Source: Leptospira paudalimensis (GTDB taxonomy: Bacteria > Spirochaetota > Leptospiria > Leptospirales > Leptospiraceae). Taken from it: a DNA stretch of 64,000 bases. A program made the translations under genes and the position numbers. Numbering within the stretch: position 1 is the first letter of the stretch; each line of letters begins with the position of its first letter. Below the pieces are notes generated by a model, which was not told the DNA's origin, ran no database searches, and was given only the letters and a program-made list of their open reading frames with translations. The DNA is taken from assembly GCF_026151345.1 (NCBI RefSeq), contig NZ_JAMQPR010000001.1, forward strand, positions 1,470,231 through 1,534,230. The letters run 5' to 3'. Of this stretch, positions 17,989-27,722 are shown piece after piece.

Positions 17989-18906
17989 TTAGTTTTTTCC
18001 TGTAAGTGATAAAAACAATTCTTCTAAACGATTTGATTTATTTCTCAAACTTAAAACTTCCATCTTATGTTTTGTCAGTTCGGCAAATAAATCATTTACT
18101 GAGGTTTTTTTGTCCAATTGAACTTCTAGACTATGGTCATCTAACCAAAGCCAGTTGAAACGTTTAGAGTTTGATTTTGTTTTAAAAGATTTTTTTAAAT
18201 CGATGATGAAGGTTTCTTTGTCCAATCTTTGTAAGAGTTTTTTCATCGATGTATTTTCGACAATTTCTCCCTTATCAATGATTGCTATATTTTTACAAAG
18301 GGATTCTGCTTCTTCTAGGTAATGTGTGGTAAGGATGATTGTTTTACCTTCTTTGTTGAGTTCTTTTAAAAAATCCCACATGGACCTTCTAATTTCAATG
18401 TCCACACCTGCTGTTGGCTCATCCAATATTAGTAATTTTGGATCATGAATGAGAGCTCTTGCAATCATCAACCTACGTTTCATTCCACCACTTAATGTAC
18501 CGGCGGCTGATTTACGTTTGTCATAAAGTGAGAGTTTATCTAGATAGTACTTTACTTTGTCTTTGGCCTCTCTCAGTGGCATCCCATAAAAACCTGCTTG
18601 GTTGATGAGGATCTGTTCTACAGCTTCAAAAATCCCAAAGTTGAATTCTTGCGGGACAATTCCGATGAATGTTTTTGCAAGATTTGGATTTTCATCTATA
18701 TCCACTCCAAAGATTTTAACTTTGCCATTGGTTTTATTCACCAAGGAACTTAAGATTCCGATGGTGGTAGACTTTCCTGCACCATTGGGTCCAAGTAGGG
18801 CAAAAAAATCTCCTGTTTCGACTTTTAAATCGATCGATCGAAGTGCTTTCACTCCGTTTTTGTATGTTTTCTCAAGTCCGTTTAATTCAATCGCAAAGGG
18901 ATTCAT
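17989..18906 (-). CDS. ABC transporter ATP-binding protein (ABC-2 exporter)
   Basis: A 305-residue ATPase. Walker A is GPNGAGKST (near residue 40), Q-loop PQEFNFG, signature LSGGMKRRL, Walker B LLILDEPTAGVD, H-loop TTHYLEEAE. About 75 residues after the H-loop resemble the regulatory tail of the CcmA/DrrA/YadG group. It pairs with the permease 2 bases downstream and follows trhO immediately, so the order is reductase-trhO-ATPase-permease-BolA. Confidence 0.92.
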   Translation of the reverse strand: MNPFAIELNGLEKTYKNGVKALRSIDLKVETGDFFALLGPNGAGKSTTIGILSSLVNKTNGKVKIFGVDIDENPNLAKTFIGIVPQEFNFGIFEAVEQILINQAGFYGMPLREAKDKVKYYLDKLSLYDKRKSAAGTLSGGMKRRLMIARALIHDPKLLILDEPTAGVDIEIRRSMWDFLKELNKEGKTIILTTHYLEEAESLCKNIAIIDKGEIVENTSMKKLLQRLDKETFIIDLKKSFKTKSNSKRFNWLWLDDHSLEVQLDKKTSVNDLFAELTKHKMEVLSLRNKSNRLEELFLSLTGKN

Positions 18907-19938
18907 TTATTTTCCTACTAATTTTCTTGTTAGGTGATGGGTTGGGTATTTCTGTTGTTTTCTTTGTTCTTGTCTTAGTCTTTTTTGTTCCTCTTCGGGA
19001 AGAGATACAATGTTTTTGCATTCGTCGGAACAACAACCAAGTAAAGACTCAGAACAAGATTCACATTGTACAATGAGGACATGGCATCCTATATTAGCAC
19101 AGTTAGTGTGACGGTCAGATGGTTTGCCACAAGTATAACAAACGGTTAAAACATCATCAGTAATCCTTTCTCCCAATCTGTCATCAAACACAAAGTTTTT
19201 GCCTTTGAATTTTGATTGTAATCCATTGTCTTGGACAACTTTCGCATAATTGATGATTCCTCCACGTAACTGATGGACTTTTTCAAAACCTTTGTATTTT
19301 AAGTAAGCACTTGCTTTTTCACACCGGATTCCTCCAGTACAATAAAGTAAGATTTTTTTATCTTTATCATTCTCTAGAATTTTTTCGACCAAAGGTAATT
19401 CTTCTCGGAAAGTTCCGACATCTGGTAAAATTGCATTTTCGAAATGACCCACTTCTGATTCATAATTGTTTCGGAGGTCAACAACAATGACTCCTTCTTC
19501 ATCCAATGCATTATGAAATTCAAGAGGTGAAAGATGGGTTCCCACATTGGAAGGATCAAATTGAGAGTCATCTAATCCGTCAGCGACAATTTTTTTTCTG
19601 ACTTTGATTGCTAGTTTGATAAAACTTTCCTTTTTATCTTCCACTGCATCATTAAAATATATATTGTTAAGTTCCGGAACCGAATCGACAAAGGAACGTA
19701 ATTTTTCGACATTCTCAATTGGAATTGAAAATTGTGCATTAATTCCTTCGTTTGCTAAATAAATTCTTCCTAGGATTCCTAAGTCTTCAAAAGAATCATA
19801 GAGTAAATTCCGAAATTCCAATGGATTTTCAATTTTAACATAACGATAAAATGATATGACCCGTCTTTCTCTTGTATCCAACAAAACTTTTTTCTTAAGG
19901 GTATCCTTATCAAAACGATTGAATAAAAATTTTTTCAT
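18907..19938 (-). CDS. trhO: tRNA uridine(34) hydroxylase TrhO (rhodanese family)
   Basis: A 343-residue protein of the YceA/TrhO family, which makes 5-hydroxyuridine at the wobble base of some tRNAs using oxygen. It has an N-terminal ferredoxin-like domain (FYRYVKIENPLEFRN..., GRIYLANEGINAQFS), a central rhodanese domain with active-site C200 (LLYCTGGIRCEKAS), and a cysteine-rich C-terminus (CYTCGKPSDRHTNC, CESC, CCSDEC) that looks like a zinc site. The basic tail is longer than needed for the fold. Its start overlaps the end of the flavin reductase by 4 bases. Confidence 0.92.
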   Translation of the reverse strand: MKKFLFNRFDKDTLKKKVLLDTRERRVISFYRYVKIENPLEFRNLLYDSFEDLGILGRIYLANEGINAQFSIPIENVEKLRSFVDSVPELNNIYFNDAVEDKKESFIKLAIKVRKKIVADGLDDSQFDPSNVGTHLSPLEFHNALDEEGVIVVDLRNNYESEVGHFENAILPDVGTFREELPLVEKILENDKDKKILLYCTGGIRCEKASAYLKYKGFEKVHQLRGGIINYAKVVQDNGLQSKFKGKNFVFDDRLGERITDDVLTVCYTCGKPSDRHTNCANIGCHVLIVQCESCSESLLGCCSDECKNIVSLPEEEQKRLRQEQRKQQKYPTHHLTRKLVGK

Positions 19939-21320
19939 GATTTTCCCTCTTTCATTTTTTGTTCGCGAACTTTCCGAAATGCATTCCTTGTAATTTCTGA
20001 AATGGCTGGATGGATATAAACCATTCCTAAATAGTCTTCGAGTTTAGCATTTAAAAACATTCCCATCAGTATTTGGTGGATGAGATTGGATGCTTCCTCT
20101 CCAATGATATGGGCACCAAGTACTTGTTCGGTTTCCTTTGAAACTAAAACCTTTACAAAACCTAAATTAGATAATCTTGCCATGCCTGTCGCACTGGAAG
20201 AATAGGGATTGATTCCTTTGTAATACGGGATCCCTTCCTTTATCAATGATTCCTCTGTTTTTCCCACACTTGCAATTTGTGGGTTTGTAAAAATAGCTTC
20301 AGGGATGGGAGGGTAGACAACTGGTTGGTCTTTTTTATTACCAAATAAATGTTCAAAGAGGTATTCTCCTTCAAAGTTAGCACTGTGCCGGAAAAAATAC
20401 TTTCCGATCACATCGCCAAAAGCATAAACACCTGGTTCACCAGTTTGTAAGGTACCATCCACCTGGATAAAACCTTCTTCGTTAACTTGTATGTTTGTAT
20501 TTTCTAAGTGTAATTCCTCTGTATTGGGTTTGATACCTGTGGCAACGAGGAGTTCATCTGCTTCGAACTGGGAAAAATTTCCCTCTTTCGTTTTTCCACT
20601 GACTTTGAATTTTTGGTTTTGGTAAGAAACCGATTCGAATTGAAAATCAGTGTGGATCGGAAAGGGTAAGTGTTTACTTAACTCGGTTTTGACATCACCA
20701 TCGACATGCCGGAGGATTTCCCCTCGAGTGATCCCTGTTACTTGGCACCCGTATGCTTGGTAAGCAGCACCAAGTTCGAGTGAGATAAAACCAGCTCCGA
20801 TAATGAGTAAAGATTTTGGAAATTTAGGAGGGGAGAGTGCTTCTCTAGAAGTCCAATAGGGAGTATTTTCCAATCCTTGAATGTTTGGGATTTTGGGTCT
20901 TGTGCCAGTAACAATGAATATGTGTTTTGCGGTGTAATCGTTTTCTCCATCTGTGAGAACTTTAGATGACTTAAACCAAACTTTTTTAGGGATGTAATCT
21001 ATATTGGGATTTTTTTCATACGCAATTGGAATGGAATCGGAATCGGCTTTTACGGTTTGGTTCACTCTTTGGAATATGGATTCGACTGGAACCGTTGTTG
21101 GTTTTGGGAAATTGATCCCAAATCGTTCTCCTTCGTTTCGGAGTCTGATCAGCTCAGAAGGATAAATGATCATTTTGGAAGGGATACATCCTCGATTGAG
21201 GCAAGTTCCCCCTGGCGTCTCTTTTTCAAAGACAACCACTCGTTTGCCAATGAGAGAAGGAGGGGTCACAAGTTTGGTTCCAGCACCAGCTCCTACCACC
21301 AAAATGTCATATTCTTTCAT
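19935..21320 (-). CDS. FAD-dependent pyridine nucleotide-disulfide oxidoreductase
   Basis: About 461 residues of the class I disulfide reductase family (dihydrolipoamide dehydrogenase, mercuric, mycothione and glutathione reductases). It shows the FAD loop VVGAGAGTK, the redox-active pair C40/C45 in GGTCLNRGCIPSK, the NAD(P) loop LIIGAGFISLELG, YAFGDVIG and the C-terminal HPAISE active-site base. The start is set at the ATG at 21320; a TTG at 21338 is in frame but weaker. In this glutathione-rich neighbourhood a thiol or glutathione-like disulfide is a sensible substrate, but residues fixing glutathione were not checked, so it stays unnamed. Confidence 0.85.
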   Translation of the reverse strand: MKEYDILVVGAGAGTKLVTPPSLIGKRVVVFEKETPGGTCLNRGCIPSKMIIYPSELIRLRNEGERFGINFPKPTTVPVESIFQRVNQTVKADSDSIPIAYEKNPNIDYIPKKVWFKSSKVLTDGENDYTAKHIFIVTGTRPKIPNIQGLENTPYWTSREALSPPKFPKSLLIIGAGFISLELGAAYQAYGCQVTGITRGEILRHVDGDVKTELSKHLPFPIHTDFQFESVSYQNQKFKVSGKTKEGNFSQFEADELLVATGIKPNTEELHLENTNIQVNEEGFIQVDGTLQTGEPGVYAFGDVIGKYFFRHSANFEGEYLFEHLFGNKKDQPVVYPPIPEAIFTNPQIASVGKTEESLIKEGIPYYKGINPYSSSATGMARLSNLGFVKVLVSKETEQVLGAHIIGEEASNLIHQILMGMFLNAKLEDYLGMVYIHPAISEITRNAFRKVREQKMKEGKS

Positions 21321-21421
21321 AATGGTTCCAGACTCCAAAGCACCTGAATTCTGTAAATGAAGCTATCTTTGATTTGGCAAAATTAACATCCTTTCTGAAA
21401 CCAAAACTTCCACTCGGTGGT

Positions 21422-22192
21422 TCAATTAGGAGTTTCTCCTTCGACGAAGGGATTTTTTACCTTCTGGAGTCTTTCTACGATCTCATTTTTGCGGATCTCA
21501 AAGGTATCTGGTGGGTCATTCTCGTGCCAGGTTTGGTAGAGTTTACGTTTTCCCTCCGGGATGGGAATTTGGTACCGCCATTCCATATAAAAGTAAATCC
21601 TGGCAATGTCTCCTCTGATGTCTGGTTTTGGTTCGGCAATGGATTCTTTAAAGTTCACTTCAAAATCACAAAGTCCATACTCCCTGGGTTCTCCATCCAT
21701 TTCTCCAAAAGGAAAAATGCCTCGGTCAGCGTTAATTTCGCCAGGTACGGGAACGATGTTGTGGAGGTCGGCTTCGATGAGATTAAATTCAGGATCTGTT
21801 GCACCACAACACTTCCTTCCTTTTAAAAGTTTTCCACCAACTTCACAATTGGATTTGGTCCAACACTCTCTTGTTTTTCCAAAACTATAAGCAGGAACAA
21901 TGTGTTCCCATTCGATGTAGGATTGTCGTTTGGAATCTTTCCTTGCTTGTAATCCACAAGAATCTTGTTTGATTCTAAAACGTCCGAGTTCCTCTTCATC
22001 TTTTTCGAACTCACATCCACAATAAAAATCCTTTCCCACTTTTGCATAAAACCGTTTTAAAACACGTTTTGCTTTTTGAAAATCGGTGATTCGGTTTTTA
22101 CCACTCGTTTCTGCTTCATACGATTCAGAAAAAAGTACATAACCAAACCCAAATACCAACGTAAGTAGAAATAATATGGAAATTCGTTTCAA
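21422..22192 (-). CDS. Secreted endonuclease I family nuclease
   Basis: A 256-residue protein with an N-terminal signal peptide (hydrophobic residues about 5-20). Motifs IEWEHIVPAYSFG and EADLHNIVPVPGEINADRG are those of the endonuclease I (EndA/Vvn) beta-beta-alpha metal nucleases, which degrade DNA and RNA non-specifically in the periplasm or medium. Many cysteines (CGCEF, CWTKSNCEVGG, KCCG) suggest disulfides and fit export. A tail of about 40 residues follows the nuclease domain. It stands alone between the flavin reductase and a MAPEG gene. Confidence 0.88.
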   Translation of the reverse strand: MKRISILFLLTLVFGFGYVLFSESYEAETSGKNRITDFQKAKRVLKRFYAKVGKDFYCGCEFEKDEEELGRFRIKQDSCGLQARKDSKRQSYIEWEHIVPAYSFGKTRECWTKSNCEVGGKLLKGRKCCGATDPEFNLIEADLHNIVPVPGEINADRGIFPFGEMDGEPREYGLCDFEVNFKESIAEPKPDIRGDIARIYFYMEWRYQIPIPEGKRKLYQTWHENDPPDTFEIRKNEIVERLQKVKNPFVEGETPN

Positions 22193-22209
22193 TGGTTTAT
22201 GAGAGTAAC

Positions 22210-22602
22210 TTAATACACTAATGGTAAGATATACAATCCAATATTACAAAGAAATGCAAGTGTCCATGTGGTAGAACGTGCAAAAGAAAAATCAGCAACG
22301 TAAAGGTAAATGTATAAAAAACGTAAGGAAACAAAACTGAGTGCGAGGATTTCAGCGAAATAAAAATCTACTTCAACGATTAAATTGAGAAGGATGGCAA
22401 TCGCAAATATTGGGAATGCTTCGAATCCATTTTGGTGTGCACCATAAGCTCGTCCACCCCATCCAGTGAGTTTTGATTGTTGTAACCTTGGATGGTGGTT
22501 GTCATATCCTTTCCTTTCGCGGGACATGGCAACGGCAACAACAGCTTTAGCTAAATAAATTTGAAATATGGAAACGAGGAGGCAGATGATAAGAATTGTC
22601 AT
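22210..22602 (-). CDS. MAPEG-family membrane protein
   Basis: A 130-residue inner-membrane protein with four hydrophobic helices. It has the loop HHPRLQQSKLTGWGGRAYGAHQNGFEAFPIFAIAILL (seen as RAYGAHQNGFEAFP), the signature of the bacterial MAPEG group (membrane proteins in eicosanoid and glutathione metabolism), where the N-x-x-E motif contributes to glutathione binding. Bacterial members may act as membrane glutathione transferases. The context of gshA, GST and glyoxalase II agrees with this. Confidence 0.85.
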   Translation of the reverse strand: MTILIICLLVSIFQIYLAKAVVAVAMSRERKGYDNHHPRLQQSKLTGWGGRAYGAHQNGFEAFPIFAIAILLNLIVEVDFYFAEILALSFVSLRFLYIYLYVADFSFARSTTWTLAFLCNIGLYILPLVY

Positions 22603-22647
22603 TTGACTAAAAGTAAAATGTCGATTCCCTTTTGTAAAATGAAAATT

Positions 22648-23424
22648 TTACCAATGGTCTCTCAGTTTCCGTAAGAGTAAGAATACAGAACGATCATCTG
22701 TGACCGTTTCTCCCATTTCTGTTAGTCGGTCCTTTATGGATTTTGAATCACGTCGAAAGAATGGGCTTAATTTTTTTTCAAGTCCGATGGTTGAGACCAT
22801 ATGAGGAGTAAGTGTTTTTTGGAACAATTCTCTCTCTTCGTGAATGGGTTCAATATGTTTAGAAAAGGCCAGATTATTCTCCCAATAATCATGGCCTGGA
22901 TACAAACGACATGAGTCAGGTAAATTGGCATAACGGTTGTTTATGGTTTCATACAAGGCATTTGGATCTCCACCACGGAAACAATTGCCCACACCTACAT
23001 TGAATAATGTATCACCTGAAAAAATTCCAAGTATGATTTTAGGATTTTTATGTACAAAACTTAAATGAGAAAATGTATGACCGGGAGTGTCCCAAACTTC
23101 AATGGATTCCCCTTCCACTGAAAAACAAATTTGTCCTTCTGCTAATGTTTCGTCGAGTCCAGGGATTTTTCCTTTGGCATTTTTGTGCCCATAGATGAGA
23201 CATTTGGTTTCTTCTTTTAATTCTAAATTTCCTTCTGTATGATCACCATGTTCATGTGTATTCAAAATTCCTTTTAGTTTTAGACCCATTTTTTTAATCT
23301 GTGCCAAGATGAGTGGAGCATGATAGGGATCTACAGAGTATGCTTCACCAGTTCGGTTGGAATAAATGAGATATGTGAAGTTGCAAAGGGGAGAGTTCGT
23401 AAAGATGGGAAGGATTTCAATCAT
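22648..23424 (-). CDS. gloB: Metallo-beta-lactamase hydrolase, hydroxyacylglutathione hydrolase (glyoxalase II) type
   Basis: A 258-residue protein with the metal motif NTHEHGDHTEGN (HxHxDH), a second ligand at GHTFSHLS, the Asp of GDTLFNVGVG and the late His of LYPGHDYWENN. The LYPGHDYxxNNLAF pattern is typical of glyoxalase II, which splits S-lactoylglutathione to lactate and glutathione. The last 50 residues, with DRSVFLLLRKLRDHW, fit the substrate-binding helical domain. It is next to serA and near the glutathione genes. A different thioester hydrolase of the same fold is possible. Confidence 0.82.
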   Translation of the reverse strand: MIEILPIFTNSPLCNFTYLIYSNRTGEAYSVDPYHAPLILAQIKKMGLKLKGILNTHEHGDHTEGNLELKEETKCLIYGHKNAKGKIPGLDETLAEGQICFSVEGESIEVWDTPGHTFSHLSFVHKNPKIILGIFSGDTLFNVGVGNCFRGGDPNALYETINNRYANLPDSCRLYPGHDYWENNLAFSKHIEPIHEERELFQKTLTPHMVSTIGLEKKLSPFFRRDSKSIKDRLTEMGETVTDDRSVFLLLRKLRDHW

Positions 23425-23448
23425 TTTGATTTCATCCTTCCCTTTGGT

Positions 23449-24672
23449 TTAGTAAAGGATTCGAGTGCGTATCGAATGTTTGTGTGCTTTGATTTTGTCT
23501 TTTAGTTCATCACCCAAATTTTTATCGATTTCCATACTCAAGTAACCAATGTTTGCGGAGGTGCTTAAGTTTTGAGTCAGGATATTTCCTCCCATATCGG
23601 AGATAATGGAGTTAATGTCCCTTAGGAAACCTGGTTGGTTTTGGTGGATATTCAGAATTCTGTGGTAACCAGATTTTAAATTCCCCAACTCAATGTTTGG
23701 AAAGTTCACAGAAAAAGTGGTGGAACCATTATTCATGAATTTTAATAATTTTTCGGCAACTTCCGTTCCAATGTTTTTTTGCGCTTCTTCTGTAGAACCA
23801 CCAATGTGCGGAGTGAGAATCACATTGGGAAGTCCTTGGAGTGGACTTACGAATGGATCATCATTTGATTTTGGTTCTTCTGGGAATACGTCAACACCAG
23901 CTCCTGCAATTTTTCCCGATTTGATTCCTTCTACAAGTGCATCAATTTCGAGAACCTTTCCACGAGATAAGTTTAAAACATAAGCCCCATTTTTGAGGAG
24001 AGGTAAGTGTTCCTTACGGAATAGGTTTTTGGTATCTTCTGTTTCGGGAACATGGAAAGAAATGAAATCAGATTGTTTCAGAAGTTCTTCATAACTATGT
24101 GCGGCAGTTGCATTACCAAGTGGGAGTTTGGAGATGATATCATAAAATACCACTCGCATTCCCATGGATTCAGCAAGGACCGATACTTGGGTTCCGATAT
24201 GACCATAGCCAATGATACCGAGAGTTTTCCCTCTCACTTCAAAACAACCTTTTGCGATTTTATTCCATTTGCCAAGGTGGACATCCCTTGATTGGTCAGA
24301 CGCTTTTCTTGCAAGCATGATGATTTCAGCGATAACAAGTTCTGCCACTGACCTTGTGTTACTGTATGGAGCATTAAATACAGGAACTGCTCTTTTTTCT
24401 GCTTCTTCCAATTCCACTTGGTTGGTTCCGATACAAAAACAACCGATCGTCATTAATTTTTTCGCATTCTCTAATGCTTTTTTTGTGACGTTTGTTTTGC
24501 TTCGAATACCAAGGATATGGACATCAGAGATTTTTTGGATGAGTTCGTCTTCTTCCATCGCATCTTTGATGAGAGTTACATCAAAACCATCTCGGTGGAA
24601 AAGTTCATATGCATCCTTGTGGATGTTTTCCAGAAGTAGGACTTTTATTTTTCCTTTGGGATAAGATACCAT
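23449..24672 (-). CDS. serA: D-3-phosphoglycerate dehydrogenase
   Basis: A 407-residue NAD-dependent 2-hydroxyacid dehydrogenase, first step of serine synthesis. It shows IGCFCIGTNQVE, the NAD loop LGIIGYGHIGTQV, the catalytic Arg/Glu/His region (LSRGKVLEIDAL, GAGVDVFPEEP, ILTPHIGGSTEEAQ) and a C-terminal ACT domain (QPGFLRDINSIISDMGGNI), the serine-feedback site. The length and single ACT match the E. coli type (410 residues). It lies 24 bases upstream of gloB in the same direction. Confidence 0.92.
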   Translation of the reverse strand: MVSYPKGKIKVLLLENIHKDAYELFHRDGFDVTLIKDAMEEDELIQKISDVHILGIRSKTNVTKKALENAKKLMTIGCFCIGTNQVELEEAEKRAVPVFNAPYSNTRSVAELVIAEIIMLARKASDQSRDVHLGKWNKIAKGCFEVRGKTLGIIGYGHIGTQVSVLAESMGMRVVFYDIISKLPLGNATAAHSYEELLKQSDFISFHVPETEDTKNLFRKEHLPLLKNGAYVLNLSRGKVLEIDALVEGIKSGKIAGAGVDVFPEEPKSNDDPFVSPLQGLPNVILTPHIGGSTEEAQKNIGTEVAEKLLKFMNNGSTTFSVNFPNIELGNLKSGYHRILNIHQNQPGFLRDINSIISDMGGNILTQNLSTSANIGYLSMEIDKNLGDELKDKIKAHKHSIRTRILY

Positions 24673-24729
24673 AGGAACAGGATTTTTTCCTTTGCCAAAC
24701 CTTGCATCTCGAAAAAGGTTGGGTGTATC

Positions 24730-25278
24730 ATGGAAAGAATCTTCTCACTCACCCGAATTTCCTCGATTTTCCTCCTTTTTTTGGTCCTCGTTTCCTGTTC
24801 CGGGAGTAAGGCCTTCGTCGTCACCCCAGAACCGACCTTGGAGCAACAAACCGCGATTTCCAAAGACATTTGTATGCAAAAATACCTATGGTTATTCTCA
24901 GGAAAACGCCCTTGTGTGTACTTTAAGGCAGAACGAGATAATGGCACTGGGGCAATCAATTATTTTCTTTTGTACGAAATTGGAACCTTTGATGTGGATA
25001 TCCCCATTGGTGTATCATTAAAGTTGGGAGAAACTTGGTACAATTTAAAAAAGACCAATACTGATTATTCTGATACCATCATTGTCACTTCGGCACTCAC
25101 ACAAGACATGTTACCAAAAATTGGTGAAAACCAAAACATTACCATCAGTTACACAAATCGAAAGGAAACCATCAATTACCAATTGAATGGAGACCAAACG
25201 GCAAAATTCCAATCCAATCTCTCTAAACTCATCCGTGTGATTGAATCGGAACCAAAACTCAATATTAACAAACGTTAA
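24730..25278 (+). CDS. Hypothetical lipoprotein
   Basis: A 182-residue protein with a clear lipoprotein signal: charged N-terminus, hydrophobic core and lipobox FLVLVSCSG (lipid cysteine near residue 22). The mature part is mixed alpha/beta with no family I recognise. One stretch (GTFDVDIPIGVSLKLGETWYNL) has a jelly-roll look. It is transcribed divergently from serA, with 57 bases between, and ends before a shared terminator with lysS. Confidence 0.75.
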   Translation: MERIFSLTRISSIFLLFLVLVSCSGSKAFVVTPEPTLEQQTAISKDICMQKYLWLFSGKRPCVYFKAERDNGTGAINYFLLYEIGTFDVDIPIGVSLKLGETWYNLKKTNTDYSDTIIVTSALTQDMLPKIGENQNITISYTNRKETINYQLNGDQTAKFQSNLSKLIRVIESEPKLNINKR

Positions 25279-25332
25279 GAATCAATCAGGCAATTTTTAA
25301 TACCGTAAGGTTTTAGAAACCTCTCTTTCAAT

Positions 25333-25375
25333 AAAAAACCTCTCCAAAACTTAAGTGTTTAGGAGAGGTTTTTTT
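25333..25375. terminator. Bidirectional intrinsic terminator between lipoprotein gene and lysS
   Basis: The arms AAAAAACCTCTCC (25333-25345) and GGAGAGGTTTTTTT (25362-25375) form a stem with a run of T on either strand. It lies between two convergent genes and can stop transcription from both sides. Confidence 0.88.
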
Positions 25376-25401
25376 ATCCCTAGTGAAGATGTCTGAGGAT
25401 T

Positions 25402-26895
25402 CTACTCTGGGCGCATCAGTGGAAATAAAATTGTATCCCGAATGGAATGTGAATCAGTGAGTAACATGACCAATCGATCAATTCCAATCCCAAGCCCACC
25501 AGTTGGCGGAAGACCATATTCGAGGGCACGGATATAATCATCATCCATCATAAAGGCTTCGTCATCTCCGGCTTCCCTTTGTTTTACTTGTTCTTCAAAA
25601 CGTTCCCTTTGGTCGAAAGGATCGTTTAACTCAGTAAAGGCGTTCCCAATCTCTCTTCCAGCCACATATGGTTCAAATCTTTCCACATACTTAGGATCAT
25701 CTTCTCTTGATTTTGCAAGAGGTGAGAGTTCTTTTGGAAAGTCAGTGATAAAGATAGGTTGGATGAGGTGAGGTTCTACAAGTGAACTAAACACATCATC
25801 ACATACTTTCCAAATCGATACTGAATCAGAAGAATCAACTCCTTTCGATTTTGCTTTTTCAATGGCTTCTTTTACATCGGAGATTTGGCTAAAATCAATT
25901 CCCGAATAATCTTTAATGATATCAATGTATTTGACTCGTTTCCAAGGAGGAGTGAGGTCAATCTGGTCTTTGCCATAAGCAAATTTTAAACCTTTTCCAA
26001 TGGATTGTGCGACGGAAACGATCATCCTTTCGGTAAGGGATAACATAGTTTCCATATCACCAAATGCCATATACGCTTCCATCATGGTAAATTCTGGATT
26101 GTGTTTTGTGGAGATCCCTTCGTTACGAAAGTTACGGTTGAGTTCAAACACTCGGTCCATTCCACCCACAATGAGTCGTTTTAAATAAAGTTCTGGTGCA
26201 ATTCGAAGGAAAAGTTCCATATCAAGAGTATTGTGGTGGGTGACAAACGGTCTTGCTGCCGCACCTCCCGCAATCGGTTGCATCATAGGAGTTTCTACTT
26301 CTAAAAATCCTTCATTTGTTAAAAACTTACGAATTTCTGAGATGATGCGGGAGCGCATTTTGAATGTTTCGCGAACGTTTTCGTTAACGACAAGGTCCAC
26401 ATAACGCATTCTATATCGTTGTTCTACGTCGGAAAAAGCATCATACACTACACCGTCTTTTTCTTTTACAACGGGAAGTGGTCGTATACATTTTGCTAGC
26501 AATTGAACATTTGTTAAGTGAAGGGTGGTTTCTCCTTTTTGTGTTTGGAATAACCAACCTTCAATGCCAATCCAATCACCTAAGTCTAAAGACTTAAATA
26601 ATGAATAATTTTCTTCGCCTAGGTCATCCCGAGTAGCATACAATTGGATGAGACCTTCTGCATCTTTTAAATGGGCAAAACTTGCTTTCCCCATAACACG
26701 TTTTGCATGCAGACGTCCACCGAGTTTGAAAGATTTTTTCTCAGATTGGCTAGGATCAAAACTAGATAATAATGTTTTGGAATCTGAATTTGGAAAAAAA
26801 CGAAGTGGGTAAGGATTGATTCCTTTTGATTTTAAATCATTTATCTTTTGAATTCTTTGTTCGATGAGTTCGTTTGAATCTTTTATTTCATCCAT
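25402..26895 (-). CDS. lysS: Lysyl-tRNA synthetase, class II
   Basis: A 497-residue class II synthetase charging tRNA-Lys. It has the N-terminal anticodon-binding OB-fold ([20 protein letters not shown]), motif 1 around [19 protein letters not shown], motif 2 [20 protein letters not shown] and motif 3 [14 protein letters not shown] near the C-terminus. The length is usual for bacterial LysRS. It starts 1 base after the next gene's stop, so it follows the YdcF-like gene in one transcript. Confidence 0.96.
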   Translation of the reverse strand: MDEIKDSNELIEQRIQKINDLKSKGINPYPLRFFPNSDSKTLLSSFDPSQSEKKSFKLGGRLHAKRVMGKASFAHLKDAEGLIQLYATRDDLGEENYSLFKSLDLGDWIGIEGWLFQTQKGETTLHLTNVQLLAKCIRPLPVVKEKDGVVYDAFSDVEQRYRMRYVDLVVNENVRETFKMRSRIISEIRKFLTNEGFLEVETPMMQPIAGGAAARPFVTHHNTLDMELFLRIAPELYLKRLIVGGMDRVFELNRNFRNEGISTKHNPEFTMMEAYMAFGDMETMLSLTERMIVSVAQSIGKGLKFAYGKDQIDLTPPWKRVKYIDIIKDYSGIDFSQISDVKEAIEKAKSKGVDSSDSVSIWKVCDDVFSSLVEPHLIQPIFITDFPKELSPLAKSREDDPKYVERFEPYVAGREIGNAFTELNDPFDQRERFEEQVKQREAGDDEAFMMDDDYIRALEYGLPPTGGLGIGIDRLVMLLTDSHSIRDTILFPLMRPE

Positions 26896-26896
26896 G

Positions 26897-27535
26897 TTAA
26901 AGGATACCTCTGATGTAAGAATAGATATAACGTACGAATTCTACGGAAACTTCTTTCGTACCTGATTCTGATAAAAACCAATTCGAACCCGAAATTTCAG
27001 ATGGAAAACTATACGCTGTGACTTTTACGGGCAAACTGGTTAATGTTTTTTTGTAAATATTCAAAACACGACGTTTTTCAAACTCTCGTGTTAGGAGTAA
27101 TATTGACCCTAAATTGTCAGAAACAGCTAATTTTAATAGGTTTTTGGATGCCTCGTCTGTGTCACCCATTTTGGAAGCCGGGATAACAAGAGTCATGATT
27201 TGAGAACTTGGGATACCGTTTGAAATAAGGAATTCTTTCACTTTTTGGTCTATTTCAAAAGGTCCGACCAATTGGTTTTGTGATTTGTCTTCTTTACTAA
27301 CAAGGATTAGTTTTTTGAAATCTGACTTGGAATACAAGTTTGTGAGTGCCTTTAATTGTTTTCTGTTCGGCAAAACGTCTGTGAGTTCCAATACGGCTAC
27401 GTCTGATTTTTGGTATGGATCATTTGTTCCTAACCAATATGGGCTTGAAAGTAACAAACCCAAACAAAGAAAGATGGGCGAAAGAAAGCCAAGAAAGAGT
27501 AGTTTAAAGCGAAAGGTTAAATCGGAAACTTGCAT
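26897..27535 (-). CDS. Membrane-anchored protein, weakly YdcF/SanA (DUF218)-like
   Basis: A 212-residue protein with one N-terminal membrane segment (about 10-32) and an alpha/beta domain. [23 protein letters not shown] and the closing [11 protein letters not shown] follow the order of strands in DUF218 proteins, but the conserved acidic residues of the family are not clear, so this is a guess. It lies 1 base upstream of lysS and downstream of no other gene, so it would head that transcript. Confidence 0.55.
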   Translation of the reverse strand: MQVSDLTFRFKLLFLGFLSPIFLCLGLLLSSPYWLGTNDPYQKSDVAVLELTDVLPNRKQLKALTNLYSKSDFKKLILVSKEDKSQNQLVGPFEIDQKVKEFLISNGIPSSQIMTLVIPASKMGDTDEASKNLLKLAVSDNLGSILLLTREFEKRRVLNIYKKTLTSLPVKVTAYSFPSEISGSNWFLSESGTKEVSVEFVRYIYSYIRGIL

Positions 27536-27640
27536 ACTGATGACCCCTACAACCTACTGAGAACTAAGGGCAAGTGACAAGAGAAAATTCATCTCCTTGA
27601 CGAAAGAACCCGTTTTCCTAACCTGTCCACATACACACCC

Positions 27641-27722
27641 GCTCGGATGGTGGAATTGGTAGACACGCTACTTTGAGGTGGTAGTGCCGCAAGGTGTGGG
27701 GGTTCGAGTCCCCCTTCGAGCA
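27641..27722 (+). tRNA. tRNA-Leu (anticodon GAG)
   Basis: A complete class II tRNA of 82 bases. The acceptor arms GCTCGGA and TTCGAGC pair (one G-T), with discriminator A at 27722 and no encoded CCA. The D-loop is TGGAATTGGTAGACAC, the anticodon stem CTACT/GGTAG encloses loop TTGAGGT with anticodon GAG, a long variable arm GTGCCGCAAGGTGT follows, and the T-arm is GGGGGTTCGAGTCCCCC. It reads CUC/CUU leucine codons. It is the border between housekeeping and accessory DNA. Confidence 0.96.

Noticed and set aside
24645..24959. Open frame of 104 codons on the minus strand
   Set aside because: It covers the start of serA and the antisense of a plausible lipoprotein gene with a clear signal peptide.
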